DNA of 64,000 nucleotides from Myxococcus stipitatus (GTDB lineage: Bacteria > Myxococcota > Myxococcia > Myxococcales > Myxococcaceae), in contig NZ_JAKCFI010000001.1 of the NCBI RefSeq assembly GCF_021412625.1, forward strand, positions 930,001-994,000, given 5' to 3'. Numbering within the stretch: position 1 is the stretch's first letter; the number at the start of each line of letters is the position of its first letter. Shown one piece after another: positions 1 to 10,589 of this stretch. Both the position numbers and the translations under genes were made by a program. The notes under the pieces are model-generated. The model saw nothing but the letters and a program-made list of their open reading frames with translations, did not search any database and was not told where the DNA came from.

Positions 1-1
1 G

Positions 2-2512
2 CTGCTCGTGTACCTGCGCGCGCCGCAGCCCGCGGCCCCCCGCGAGGACTCGCCCGCGTGGATGCCGTCCGGGGCGGTGGAGGTCGCGCAGGAGTGGCTG
101 GAGGGGCTGGAGCGCTATACCTACGACTGGCGGGTGCTGGAGCTGGGGGCCCGCTCGGAGCGCCCGGACGAGGCCGTCGTCGTGGCCATCGACGACGAGA
201 CGCTCGCCGAGGCGCGCCAGGACGACCGGCCGGGCGTGGCCACCCAGCCCTGGCCCCGGCAGCTCGTCGGCGGGATGGTGCACCGGCTCGTGCAGGAGGG
301 CGCGTTGCTGGTGCTGGTGGACCTGCCCTTCACGGAGCTGAGCCCCAACGCCTGCGTCAACCCGAAGCTCTCCACGCCCTCGTCGTCCGGGGACGACGTG
401 GCCTTCCGCGAGCTGCTGGAGCAGGACCCGGGCAGGTCGCTCCTGTCCTTCACGTGGGAGGCGCAGGGCTCGCGCGTGTTGCCGCCCGCGAACCGGCTGT
501 GGCCCTACCGCGTCAAGGTGGGGACGTACCCCAGCACCCCGGAGGCGCGCGCCCGCGCCCAGGCGGTGCTCGCCGTCCAGCGGCCCGCCTACGTGATTCC
601 AGCCGGGCGCCAGGCCGAGGTCTGGGGCGGCGCCACCGACGAGGCGGACGCGAAGGAGCTGGGGGCGCGATTGGGCGTGGCGGGCGCCGTCGTCGAGGAG
701 CGCCGGGCCTCCGACGACACGTTCCGCCTGGGGACCACCGACCTCTTCGTGTCGCTGGCGGAGGTACAGGTGGAGGGCCTGGACCCGGCCGGGTTGGTGG
801 AGGTGCGCCAGCTCCAGCACCCCGTGGCGCCGCTGCTCGGGGGGCTGGCGGGGGGCTATGGCGCCGTCACCCTGACGGCGGACGCGGATGGCGTGGTGCG
901 CGGCATCCCCCACCTGGTGACCTACGTCGCGCGAGGCGGGCGCCACGTGTTGCCGTCGCTGCCGCTGGCGGCGGCGATGCGGCTGGCGAACACGCGGAAG
1001 CTGCGCTACGCGGACGGGCGGCTGTACGTGGGCGACGCGTACTCGGTGCCGATGGACGCGTCGGGCTACAGCCTGCTGCGCTGGAACGCGCCCACGGCGG
1101 GGCGGGGCTCGCGCGGCTCGCTGTCGCGCTCCATCCGCGCGTGGAACGTGCTGCTCAACGTGTTCGACGTAGCGGACGAGCGCCCCGCGCGCTTCGACAA
1201 CGACCTGGAGGGGCGCACCGTCGTCCTCACGCGCACCTCGGGCGAGTCGGGGCACCTGCGGCCCACGCCCATCGGCCCGGAGACGCCGGGCGGGGCCATC
1301 CTCGGGCAGGCGCTGGCGAACATCCTCCGCTCGGAGGGCATCACCCGCGCCGCGCCGGACTTCGATTTGATGGTGACGATGGGGCTCGCCTTCGCCGGGG
1401 CCTTCATGGCGCTGTCGCTCAGCTTCCTGCTGCGCTCGGTGCGCGGGGCCATCCTCTACGTGGGGGGCCTGGCCGTGGCGAGCGCCGGGTACACCGTGGC
1501 GGCGGCCTACGTCTTCGTCGAGCAGAAGCTGTGGATCGCCATGGCGGGCCCGCTCCTGGCGATGGCGGGCGCCTTCGTCGTCACCACCGTCTACGCGTTC
1601 CGCAACGAGCAGCAGATCCGCGACTTCGTGCAGGCCGCGCTGGGGCGCTACGTCAGCCCGGAGGTGGCGCGGCTCGTCACCCGCGACCTGAGCCTGATGC
1701 ACCCGGAGCGCCGGCGGATGTCGGTGTACGTCTGCGACATCGAGGGCTTCACGCGCATGTCGGAGGGCCTGACGCCCGAGCAGCTCGTGGGCCTCTTCAA
1801 CGAGTACCTCCTGGAGATGGCGGCGGTGGTGCGCTCCACGGCGGGGCAGGTGGACAAGTACATCGGCGACTCGGTGATGGCCTTCTGGGGCGCGCCCGTG
1901 CGCACGGATCGCCACGCGCACCTGGCCTGCGAGGCCGCGCTGAAGATGCGGGCGGTGCTCGCGGAGAAGCAGGACGCCTGGGAGAAGAAGTACGGCCGCC
2001 GCCTGAGCTTCCGCGCCGGCGTGGACACGGGCGAGGTGGTGGTGGGCGACATGGGCAGCGAGTTGAAGTCGCACTACACCGTGCTCGGCGACGCGGTGGG
2101 GCTGGCCGCGCGCCTGGAGACGCTCAACAAGCTGTACGGGACGTACGTGCTGGTGGGGGATGGCACGGTGGCGCTCGCGGCGGACAACTACGTGTTCCGC
2201 GTGGTGGACCGGGTGCGCCTCAAGGGCCGGGCGGAGCCCGTGCGCGTGCACGAGCTCGTGGGCCGTCGCGGCGAGCTCACCGCTCCCGTCCAGGAACTGC
2301 TCACGCTGCACGAGAAGGCGCTCACGGCCTACCACCAGCGGCGCTTCGCGGAGGCCCACGTCCTCTTCGAGCGCGCCTCCACCGAGCTGAAGGACCCCGT
2401 GGCCGCCGTCTACGCGAGCCGCTGCGCGCGCTTCCTCTCCGCCGCGCCCCCCGCGGACTGGGACGGGGTCCACATCCCGGACGAGTCGGGGCCCGGCGTC
2501 GCCGCCGCTTGA
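2..2512 (+). CDS. CHASE2-domain class III adenylate/guanylate cyclase (5' end cut by window)
   Basis: The reading frame is open to the window edge, so the protein is probably N-terminally truncated here; the first in-window start is GTG at 8. From that GTG, residues about 30-440 match the CHASE2 sensor pattern (AIDDETLAE, PWPRQLVGGM). Residues about 453-530 hold three hydrophobic segments, and residues about 570-745 are a class III nucleotide cyclase domain. Both metal-binding aspartates are present (D577 in CDIEGFTRMSE, D621 in IGDSVMAFWGAP). The usual N-x3-R catalytic motif reads GLAAR, so the Asn is Gly698 while Arg702 is kept. A TPR-like helical stretch closes the C-terminus. Role inferred: membrane sensor making cAMP or cGMP in response to an extracytoplasmic signal. 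It is convergent with the ferredoxin gene. Confidence 0.88.
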   Translation: MLVYLRAPQPAAPREDSPAWMPSGAVEVAQEWLEGLERYTYDWRVLELGARSERPDEAVVVAIDDETLAEARQDDRPGVATQPWPRQLVGGMVHRLVQEGALLVLVDLPFTELSPNACVNPKLSTPSSSGDDVAFRELLEQDPGRSLLSFTWEAQGSRVLPPANRLWPYRVKVGTYPSTPEARARAQAVLAVQRPAYVIPAGRQAEVWGGATDEADAKELGARLGVAGAVVEERRASDDTFRLGTTDLFVSLAEVQVEGLDPAGLVEVRQLQHPVAPLLGGLAGGYGAVTLTADADGVVRGIPHLVTYVARGGRHVLPSLPLAAAMRLANTRKLRYADGRLYVGDAYSVPMDASGYSLLRWNAPTAGRGSRGSLSRSIRAWNVLLNVFDVADERPARFDNDLEGRTVVLTRTSGESGHLRPTPIGPETPGGAILGQALANILRSEGITRAAPDFDLMVTMGLAFAGAFMALSLSFLLRSVRGAILYVGGLAVASAGYTVAAAYVFVEQKLWIAMAGPLLAMAGAFVVTTVYAFRNEQQIRDFVQAALGRYVSPEVARLVTRDLSLMHPERRRMSVYVCDIEGFTRMSEGLTPEQLVGLFNEYLLEMAAVVRSTAGQVDKYIGDSVMAFWGAPVRTDRHAHLACEAALKMRAVLAEKQDAWEKKYGRRLSFRAGVDTGEVVVGDMGSELKSHYTVLGDAVGLAARLETLNKLYGTYVLVGDGTVALAADNYVFRVVDRVRLKGRAEPVRVHELVGRRGELTAPVQELLTLHEKALTAYHQRRFAEAHVLFERASTELKDPVAAVYASRCARFLSAAPPADWDGVHIPDESGPGVAAA

Positions 2513-2546
2513 GCACCGGGCGGGGGCTCCGGAGTGGGGGTGCGCT

Positions 2547-2918
2547 TCAGTCGTCGTCGGGCGCGGGCGTGTCCGGCTGGCCGAACAGCTCCGTCACGGG
2601 CGCGTCGCGCTCGAGGTGCTCGGCCACCACGCGCAGCATCTTCTCCGGCGTCATCGCGGAGTAGTACACCTCGCCGTCCCAGCCCATGAGCTGGTAGTCC
2701 TCCGGCGACAGCGGGTCCCTCTTGCGGCCCGTGTCCTCGCGGACGACGACGTTCGGCCCCATGTGGCAGAAGCCGTAGCAGCCCCCCCGGTACAGCTCGC
2801 ACCGCGCCACCAGCCCTCGGGCGAAGAGGGCGTCCCGCGCGGTGGCATGCACCGCGTCCGCGCCAGCCGCCTTGCAGGTGGAGCCCTTGCACACGGACAT
2901 GCGGTAGCGCTTCGTCAC
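2547..2918 (-). CDS. Thioredoxin-like [2Fe-2S] ferredoxin
   Basis: This 123-residue protein begins MTKRYRMSVCKGS. It carries the four-cysteine pattern of thioredoxin-fold [2Fe-2S] ferredoxins (NuoE/Shethna type): C-x4-C near the N-terminus (CKGSTC) and C-x3-C followed by HMGP about 40 residues later. The GTG at 2918 is preferred over longer frames because a GGGGAGG ribosome site lies just upstream; GTG 2921 is an equal alternative. It lies downstream of the nuo terminator on the same strand, so it is probably transcribed separately. It could be an electron carrier or a [2Fe-2S] biogenesis/stress protein. Whether it substitutes for the C-terminal half of NuoE is not shown. Confidence 0.8.
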   Translation of the reverse strand: MTKRYRMSVCKGSTCKAAGADAVHATARDALFARGLVARCELYRGGCYGFCHMGPNVVVREDTGRKRDPLSPEDYQLMGWDGEVYYSAMTPEKMLRVVAEHLERDAPVTELFGQPDTPAPDDD

Positions 2919-3022
2919 CACGACACCTCCCCACGGAGCCCTGGCGCCGGACACCCGCCCGCGCGCCGCCCCACGCCCGAGTTGAAGAGCTGCAGCGTCA
3001 CCACCAGGACCCCCAAACGCAT

Positions 3023-3061
3023 CCGGCCCGCCCACCGCTTGGAAGCGGGGAGGCGGGCCGG
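3023..3061 (-). terminator. Terminator of the nuoCDGHI operon
   Basis: A perfect 10-bp inverted repeat (CCGGCCCGCC at 3023-3032, GGCGGGCCGG at 3052-3061) encloses a second pairing, CCGCTT/AAGCGG. On the minus strand it is followed by a short T run. It lies 39 bases beyond the nuoI stop codon. Confidence 0.7.
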
Positions 3062-3099
3062 CATTCCCTGGCCATGACGGGCCGGGGGTGAGAACGGCT

Positions 3100-3867
3100 C
3101 TACTTCAGGAACTTCGTCACCTGGATGGGGCCCTGCTGCGTCACCACCGCGTGGCCGTGCGCGCCAGCCTTGGCGCCGTGGCCGTGGTCCCCCGCGCCGA
3201 GCGCGGGCGTCTTGAGCTGCACCAGACCCTCGCCGATGCGCGTGTGGGCCTCCTTGTGGACGTGGTGCGGCTCCTCGGAGCCCTCGCGCTTGTTCCACGG
3301 GTCCGACGGGTGCGACACCGGCGGCCCCTTGAGCAGCTTGGGGATGTCGTAGACGAAGTTCTGCCGCGTGTACTCGGACGGCGTGTGCATGTACGTGTCC
3401 ATGCGGATGGCGTCCTTGGGGCACGCGTCCACGCACAGGCCACAGACGATGCAGCGCAGTTCGTCGATGACGAACTGGGTCGGGTACTTCTCGATGACGC
3501 GGGACTCGGCCTCGGCGTCCGTCTCCTCGTACTCGCCCGCCTCGATGTAGATGCACTGCGCCGGGCAGATGGTGGCGCACATGTAGCAAGCCACGCAGCG
3601 CGGCTTTCCGTCCTCGCGCGGGACCAGGCGGTGGAGGCCCCGGTACCCCTCCGGGTAGATGGGCTTCTCCTCCGGGTACTCCACCGTCGTCATCAGGCTG
3701 GAGCCGGTCCGGTCCAACACCTGCGTGTTCGTGTCCCGCGTCCCGAACAGGTTGCGGAAGAAGTGCTTGGTGGTGATGGCCAACCCGTGCAGCAGCCCGG
3801 GGATGTAGATCCGCTCACGGACGTCCGTGCGGGGATCCTGGGTGACCTTGGTAACCTTGATCGCCAT
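3100..3867 (-). CDS. nuoI: NADH-quinone oxidoreductase subunit I
   Basis: This is the 255-residue 8Fe ferredoxin-like subunit of complex I. It carries clusters N6a and N6b in the chain that passes electrons from the peripheral arm to NuoB and quinone. The two motifs are CxxCxxCxxxCP at C91/C94/C97/C101 and at C139/C142/C145/C149. It is about 70 residues longer than typical NuoI. The extension after residue ~180 is linker-like and His-rich ([14 protein letters not shown]), unlike standard subunits and similar to the tail of NuoH next door. It is the last gene of the nuoC-D-G-H-I block and is followed by a strong hairpin terminator. Confidence 0.96.
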   Translation of the reverse strand: MAIKVTKVTQDPRTDVRERIYIPGLLHGLAITTKHFFRNLFGTRDTNTQVLDRTGSSLMTTVEYPEEKPIYPEGYRGLHRLVPREDGKPRCVACYMCATICPAQCIYIEAGEYEETDAEAESRVIEKYPTQFVIDELRCIVCGLCVDACPKDAIRMDTYMHTPSEYTRQNFVYDIPKLLKGPPVSHPSDPWNKREGSEEPHHVHKEAHTRIGEGLVQLKTPALGAGDHGHGAKAGAHGHAVVTQQGPIQVTKFLK

Positions 3868-3897
3868 GGTGATGTCTCGATTCCCGGTGGCCCGAGG

Positions 3898-5328
3898 CTA
3901 GTGCGAGGACGCCGCGCTGGCGTGTGAGGGCAGCGCGTGCGCGTCATGCCCGTGGCCGTGGTCATGGCCGTGAGCGCCGTGCGCACCTCCGTGCGCGCCG
4001 TGCTCCGCCGTTCCCTGCTTCGTCATCGTCAGCACCATCAGCACGCCAATCTCCAGCAGGCCCGCCACCGCCAGCGCCCGCAGGGACGGATCCCACAGCA
4101 CCAGCGCGCCGGAGACGAACACGTTCGCCAGGCCCAGCGGCAGGAGGATCTTCCAGCCCAGCGTCTGGATCTGGTCGTAGCGGAAGCGCGGGAAGGTCCA
4201 GCGGATGACCAGCTGCACCCAGATGAGGAACACGACCTTCACCCAGAACACGGTGCCCAGGAGGGTGCCGTACAGCCAGCCGTGCTCCTGCATCAGCGGC
4301 TGGCTCGCCAGCCACTCGCCGCCGAAGGGCAGGTGGTGACCGCCGAAGAACAGCGCCGTCGTCACGCCGGCCAGCACCACGACCTCCACGAACTCGGAGA
4401 TCATGAACAGGCCGAACTTCATGCCGGAGTACTCCACGAAGTAGCCGATGATCTCGGACTCGCCCTCCGGCACGTCGAACGGGGCGCGCTTGGTCTCCGC
4501 GAAGGACGCGGCGAAGAAGCCGATGAAGCCGATGGGCTGCAGGATGAAGCCCCACGCCGGCAGGCCGAAGTCGAAACCACCCTCGGTGCGCCACAGGTAG
4601 CGCGCCTGGCCGGTGGCGTCCGCGCCGGCGACCGCCAGGTCACCGACGATGGCGGGCAGCTGCACGGAGGAGAACGCCAGGAACAGGCCGATGAGGGACA
4701 GGCCCAGCGCGACCTCGTACGAAATCATCTGCGACGAGGCGCGCACGCCGCCCAGCAGCGCGAACTTGTTGTTGGAGGACCAGCCGGCCAGCGCCGTGCC
4801 GTAGACGGCCAGCGACGCGATGGCCAGCAGGTACAGCACGCCGAAGTCCGGCGTCGCCACCACCATGTCCACCCGGTGCCCGAAGACCTCCACGGACGGG
4901 CCGGCGGGCACCACCGCGAACAGCGCGAACACGGGCGCGAACGCGAGGATGGGGCCCAGCTTGAACAGGAAGGTGTTGGCCGTGCCCGGGATGAAGTCCT
5001 CCTTGGTCAGCATCTTCAGCACGTCCGTGAGGATGTGCGGGAGGCCCGCCAGGGAGCGGTTGCGGATGCCGGGCAGGTTGATGCGCGCGCGGTTGGGGCC
5101 CACGCGGTCCTGCATCAGCGCGCTCCACTTGCGCTCGGCGATGGTGAGGAGCGTGGCGATGATCATCACGAAGACGAGCATCAGGAACAGGATGTTCGAC
5201 AGGCGGCTGGCGCCCGTGAACCAGTACTTCTCGGCCAGGCCCGCCACGGCGTAGGCCGCCGCGGAGACCCCCGCGAGGGCGCCGACGATGGTGGCCATCG
5301 CCACGAGGACAGTCAGTACGCGCTTCAT
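3898..5328 (-). CDS. nuoH: NADH-quinone oxidoreductase subunit H
   Basis: This membrane subunit of complex I helps form the quinone cavity at the junction with the peripheral arm. Family signatures are visible: AERKWSALMQDRVGPNRA near residue 65, the E-T-K-R-A-P-F-D-V-P-E-G-E-S-E loop, and about eight to nine hydrophobic helices. The 476 residues include an extra N-terminal hydrophobic segment and a C-terminal tail of roughly 45 residues rich in His, Gly and Ala (HGHDHGHGHDAH). The start lies 2 bases after the nuoG stop, which supports translational coupling. The His tail may bind metal ions, but this is inference. Confidence 0.96.
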   Translation of the reverse strand: MKRVLTVLVAMATIVGALAGVSAAAYAVAGLAEKYWFTGASRLSNILFLMLVFVMIIATLLTIAERKWSALMQDRVGPNRARINLPGIRNRSLAGLPHILTDVLKMLTKEDFIPGTANTFLFKLGPILAFAPVFALFAVVPAGPSVEVFGHRVDMVVATPDFGVLYLLAIASLAVYGTALAGWSSNNKFALLGGVRASSQMISYEVALGLSLIGLFLAFSSVQLPAIVGDLAVAGADATGQARYLWRTEGGFDFGLPAWGFILQPIGFIGFFAASFAETKRAPFDVPEGESEIIGYFVEYSGMKFGLFMISEFVEVVVLAGVTTALFFGGHHLPFGGEWLASQPLMQEHGWLYGTLLGTVFWVKVVFLIWVQLVIRWTFPRFRYDQIQTLGWKILLPLGLANVFVSGALVLWDPSLRALAVAGLLEIGVLMVLTMTKQGTAEHGAHGGAHGAHGHDHGHGHDAHALPSHASAASSH

Positions 5329-5330
5329 CG

Positions 5331-7210
<1,880 letters not shown>

Positions 7211-7214
<4 letters not shown>

Positions 7215-8470
7215 TGCTCGACCTCGCCGCCAATCATGTTGATGGTGTCAAACGTGGGGATGAGGTCCGCCAGCATCTTCCCCTCGATGATGTGGGGGAC
7301 CGCCGCGAGCACCGGGAAGCCCGGCGCGCGCACGTGCACCTTGTACGGACGCCCGCGCCCGTCGCTCACCAGGTACCAGCCCAGCTCGCCGTTCGAGGCC
7401 TCGGTGGCGTCGTAGATTTCGCCGGGGGGCACCTGGATGCCCTCCATGACCAGCTTGAAGTGCGCCATGACGCCCTCGATGGTCCCGTAGACCTCCGGCT
7501 TGGGCGGCAGCGCGATGCGCCAGTCATCCACGATGATGGGGCCGGCGGGGATGGTGTCGAGCGCCTGCCGGATGATGCGGATGGACTGCCGCATCTCCTC
7601 CATGCGGACGAGGTAGCGGTCGTAGTTGTCGCCGTGCTCGCCCACCGCGATGTCGAAGTCGAAGCGCTCGTAGACCCAGTACGGGTGCGCCTTGCGCAGG
7701 TCGTGCGCGACGCCGCTGGCGCGCAGGGCGGGGCCCGTCCAGCCGAAGTCGATGGCGTCGTCGGCGCTGATGACGCCGGTGCCCTTGGTGCGGTCCACGA
7801 AGATGCGGTTGCGCGTGAGCAGCCCGTCCATCTCGGCGAGCAGCTCCTCGGTGCGCGTCAGCGTCTTGCGGACCTTGTCCGCCCAGCCGTCCGGCAGGTC
7901 GCGGTTGATGCCGCCCACGCGGCCGAAGCTCGTCGTCAGGCGCGCGCCGGTCAGCTCCGTGACGCGGTCCTGGATGAGCTCGCGGGCCTCCATGCCGTAG
8001 AGGAACGGCGCGAAGCCGCCCATCTCCAGGCCGGTGGCGCCCACGCACGTCAGGTGGTCCGTCAGCCGGTGCAGCTCGCTGCCGATGACGCGGATGTACT
8101 GGGCGCGCTCCGGGATCTCCAGGCCGATGAGCTTCTCCACGGCGTTGAGGAACCCGAAGTTGTTCATCATCGCGGACAGGTAGTTGAGCCGGTCCGTGTA
8201 CGGCAGGCACTGCGTCCAGGTGACGTTCTCGCAGCTCTTCTGGAAGCCGCGGTGCAGGAAGCCGATCTCCGGGTCGATCTTGACGATGGTCTCGCCGTCC
8301 AGCTCCACCTTGAGCCGCACGGTGCCGTGCGTGGCGGGGTGGGACGGGCCCATGTTGATGACCATGTGCTTGGCCTGGAGGTGCGACTCGAGCTCGCCCT
8401 CCGGCGGCAGGGAGCCGTCGGTGTCCGGATTGTGGCCCTTCGCTTCGGGCATCGTGTGGCTGTCGGCCAT
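7211..8470 (-). CDS. nuoD: NADH-quinone oxidoreductase subunit D
   Basis: This 419-residue 49-kDa-type subunit forms the quinone-reducing site with NuoB. Family motifs include MGPSHPATHGTVRL, IGFLHRGFQKSCENVTWTQ, a DRLNYLSAMMNN stretch, and the C-terminal DLIPTFDTINMIGGEVEQ. The ATG at 8470 is chosen because the upstream extension of the frame overlaps nuoC and looks unlike a protein, and because GAGGA lies just before it. It starts 11 bases after the nuoC stop and overlaps nuoG by four bases. Confidence 0.96.
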
Positions 8471-8481
8471 GGTGAGAGTCC

Positions 8482-9015
8482 TCAGGAGTGCCCGCTGGTG
8501 CCGGGACCGCGGAAGATGTCCTTGATGGGGCGCTCGGGGATGAGCGGCTGCCGATCTCGCAGCGCGTAGTCCTTGCGCAGCGGGTGGCCCTGGAACTCCT
8601 CGTAGAGGAGGATGCGGCGCAGGTCCGGGTGTCCGTCGAAGCGGATGCCGTAGAAGTCCCAGACCAGCCGCTCCCACCAGTTGGCGCCGCGGTACAGCGG
8701 CGTCAGCGACGGGATGACGGGCTGCGCCTCGCTCACGCGCACCTTGAGGCGCACATGCTCGTTCCGCTTGAGCGAATACAGGATGTAGACGACCTCGAAG
8801 CGCGGGTCGTTCTCCGCCAGGTGCAGGCGATCGACGCCGTCCATGGAGCCGAACAGCTTGAACTCCAGCTCCGGGTCGTTCTTCAGGAGCGTGGCGACCT
8901 TCGGGAGCGAGTCGGCATGGATGACGGCCCAGGCGCCGCCCGCCCGGTCCACGTAGCGTTCCACCACCGCCTCGGGAAAGTGGGCGGAGACCCTGTCCAA
9001 CGCGAAAGTGCTCAA
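8482..9015 (-). CDS. nuoC: NADH-quinone oxidoreductase subunit C
   Basis: This is the 30-kDa-type subunit of the complex I peripheral arm. The signature is near residues 115-155: NWWERLVWDFYGIRFDGHP followed by RRILLYEEFQGHPLRKDY. The start is unusual. No ATG fits, and the longer frame begins at a TTG (9081) that is itself the -35 element of a promoter whose -10 lies at 9052-9057. The TTG at 9015 (MSTFALDRVSAHFP) lies about 30 bases after the expected transcription start and gives 177 residues, so it is preferred. It is the first gene of the nuoC-D-G-H-I operon. Confidence 0.93.
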   Translation of the reverse strand: MSTFALDRVSAHFPEAVVERYVDRAGGAWAVIHADSLPKVATLLKNDPELEFKLFGSMDGVDRLHLAENDPRFEVVYILYSLKRNEHVRLKVRVSEAQPVIPSLTPLYRGANWWERLVWDFYGIRFDGHPDLRRILLYEEFQGHPLRKDYALRDRQPLIPERPIKDIFRGPGTSGHS

Positions 9016-9051
9016 GGGGGACCCAATGACTGAGGGAGAAGAATCCGCGGC

Positions 9052-9081
9052 TTTATAAGGACCCCCGAAGGGGGGCGTCAA
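9052..9081 (-). promoter_or_regulatory. Sigma-70-type promoter of nuoCDGHI
   Basis: On the minus strand, TTGACG (9081-9076) is followed after 18 bases by TATAAA (9057-9052), each five of six to consensus. The spacer contains an inverted repeat, CCCCC-TTC-GGGGG, which could also act as a hairpin or an operator. The expected transcription start is near 9045. Confidence 0.7.
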
Positions 9082-9181
9082 CGTAAACCCTCAACCATGT
9101 AGGCCACTTAGAAGGCCCAGAAGCGTGCGTTGCCCGCGCGGCGGCCGAGGAGGCGCGTGGATCGCCGGGAGGGGGCGGAAA

Positions 9182-10450
9182 TCAGGCCACGGAGCCGCTC
9201 CCCTGGGACAGGGGTGACCCTGGAGGGCGGGGGTGGAAGGTGGCCACCGGGCGGCTCTTCCCCGGGACGGTGGCCTGGCTGACGGCGTCCCAGAGGAAGA
9301 GCGCGTCGGCGTGGTCCCGGGTGGCCTGGGAGACGAGGACCGGGACGCCGACCCGCTTGGTCAACCCCTCGATACGACTGGCCAGGTTCACCGTGTCGCC
9401 GATGGCGGTGTAGTCCAGGCGCCGGGACGTGGACCCGACGTTGCCCAGCACCACGGGGCCGGTGTGGATGCCCACCCCCATGGCCAGGGCCGGAATCCCC
9501 AGCCGCGCCCGCTCCGCGTTGAAGGCCTCCAGCTCGTGCACCATGGCCAGGGCGCACCGGACCGCGCTGACCGCGTGCTGCGGGTCGGACAGGGGGGCAC
9601 CGAAGTACACCATGAGTGAGTCCCCGATGAACTTGTCGAGCGTGCCGCCGTGGAGGAACACCACCTCCACCATGCGGCCGTAGTAGGCGTTGAGCAGCTC
9701 CACCACCTCGCGCGGGGGGAGCCGCTCGCTCAGGGCGGTGAAGTCGCGGATGTCCGCGAAGAGGACCGTGACCTCCCGCAGCTCGGGCTCCGGAGAGGCC
9801 TGGCGCTGGAGGCGCTCGGCGACGGCGGGGGCGAAGTAGCGGCCCAGGCGGGCGCGCTTGACCTCCTCTTCCGAGACGGCCGCGGACAGGGCGCGGATGC
9901 GGTTGAGCAGGTGGCGCGCGCCGGCCGCCGCGACGCAGAGCATGACGCCCGCGGACAACTGGGCCCCGATGCCGATGCCGGCCTGGGCCTGGAGGGCCAC
10001 CTCCGCGACGATGGCGAAGCCCGTCACCACCAGCGTCACCGTGTTGCGCAGGGACAGCGCGGCCAGCAGCACCAGCACGGCGAAGATGCCCAGGGTGAAG
10101 CCGGCCACGCCGCCCGGGGAGGGCGACACCGGGATGGCGTGGCTCTGGAGCCAGTACACCGCCGGCACGTCCACGAACGCCACCGACAGTCCGGCCCAGC
10201 GCACGAAGCGGCGCGAGCGGGCCACGGCCCAGAGGATGCCCGCGGTGCAGGCCCAGTACACGCCGAGTGGCCGCAGGTAGGTGACCCAGTCCTGCTTCCC
10301 CATGGCGAGGCCGAGCACGGTGGACATGGCGAACATCACCGTGACGGCCACGAAGCGGATCCGCGACAGCTGGCGCGCGTTGCGCAGGCGCTCCTCGTCG
10401 AGCGCCCGGTTCACCGAGTCCTCGATTCCCTCTGGCGCGTTGGCCCTCAC
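9182..10450 (-). CDS. Membrane class III adenylate/guanylate cyclase
   Basis: About six hydrophobic segments (roughly residues 25-190 from the chosen start) are followed by a signalling-helix region and a full class III cyclase domain. It has both metal aspartates ([13 protein letters not shown] and [12 protein letters not shown]) and the canonical [10 protein letters not shown] with catalytic Asn and Arg. It should convert ATP or GTP to the cyclic nucleotide. The GTG at 10450 is chosen (422 residues). The frame continues upstream to 10723, but codons between 10571 and 10450 have many A/T third positions and the sulfatase gene starts divergently at 10590. ATG 10571 or 10592 remain possible. 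It lies directly upstream of the nuoC promoter. Confidence 0.88.
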   Translation of the reverse strand: MRANAPEGIEDSVNRALDEERLRNARQLSRIRFVAVTVMFAMSTVLGLAMGKQDWVTYLRPLGVYWACTAGILWAVARSRRFVRWAGLSVAFVDVPAVYWLQSHAIPVSPSPGGVAGFTLGIFAVLVLLAALSLRNTVTLVVTGFAIVAEVALQAQAGIGIGAQLSAGVMLCVAAAGARHLLNRIRALSAAVSEEEVKRARLGRYFAPAVAERLQRQASPEPELREVTVLFADIRDFTALSERLPPREVVELLNAYYGRMVEVVFLHGGTLDKFIGDSLMVYFGAPLSDPQHAVSAVRCALAMVHELEAFNAERARLGIPALAMGVGIHTGPVVLGNVGSTSRRLDYTAIGDTVNLASRIEGLTKRVGVPVLVSQATRDHADALFLWDAVSQATVPGKSRPVATFHPRPPGSPLSQGSGSVA

Positions 10451-10589
10451 GGCTTCCCCCCCCCGGACTGCCGGAACCGGCTGCTCGAATGACGCGACAT
10501 CTCGCACGGCCTCGTCCACTCCGCGCCTTCCCGGGCCGGCCGTTGCCGGGCGGTGGCGGCTGTGACGCATCCGATATACACGCGGAGGC

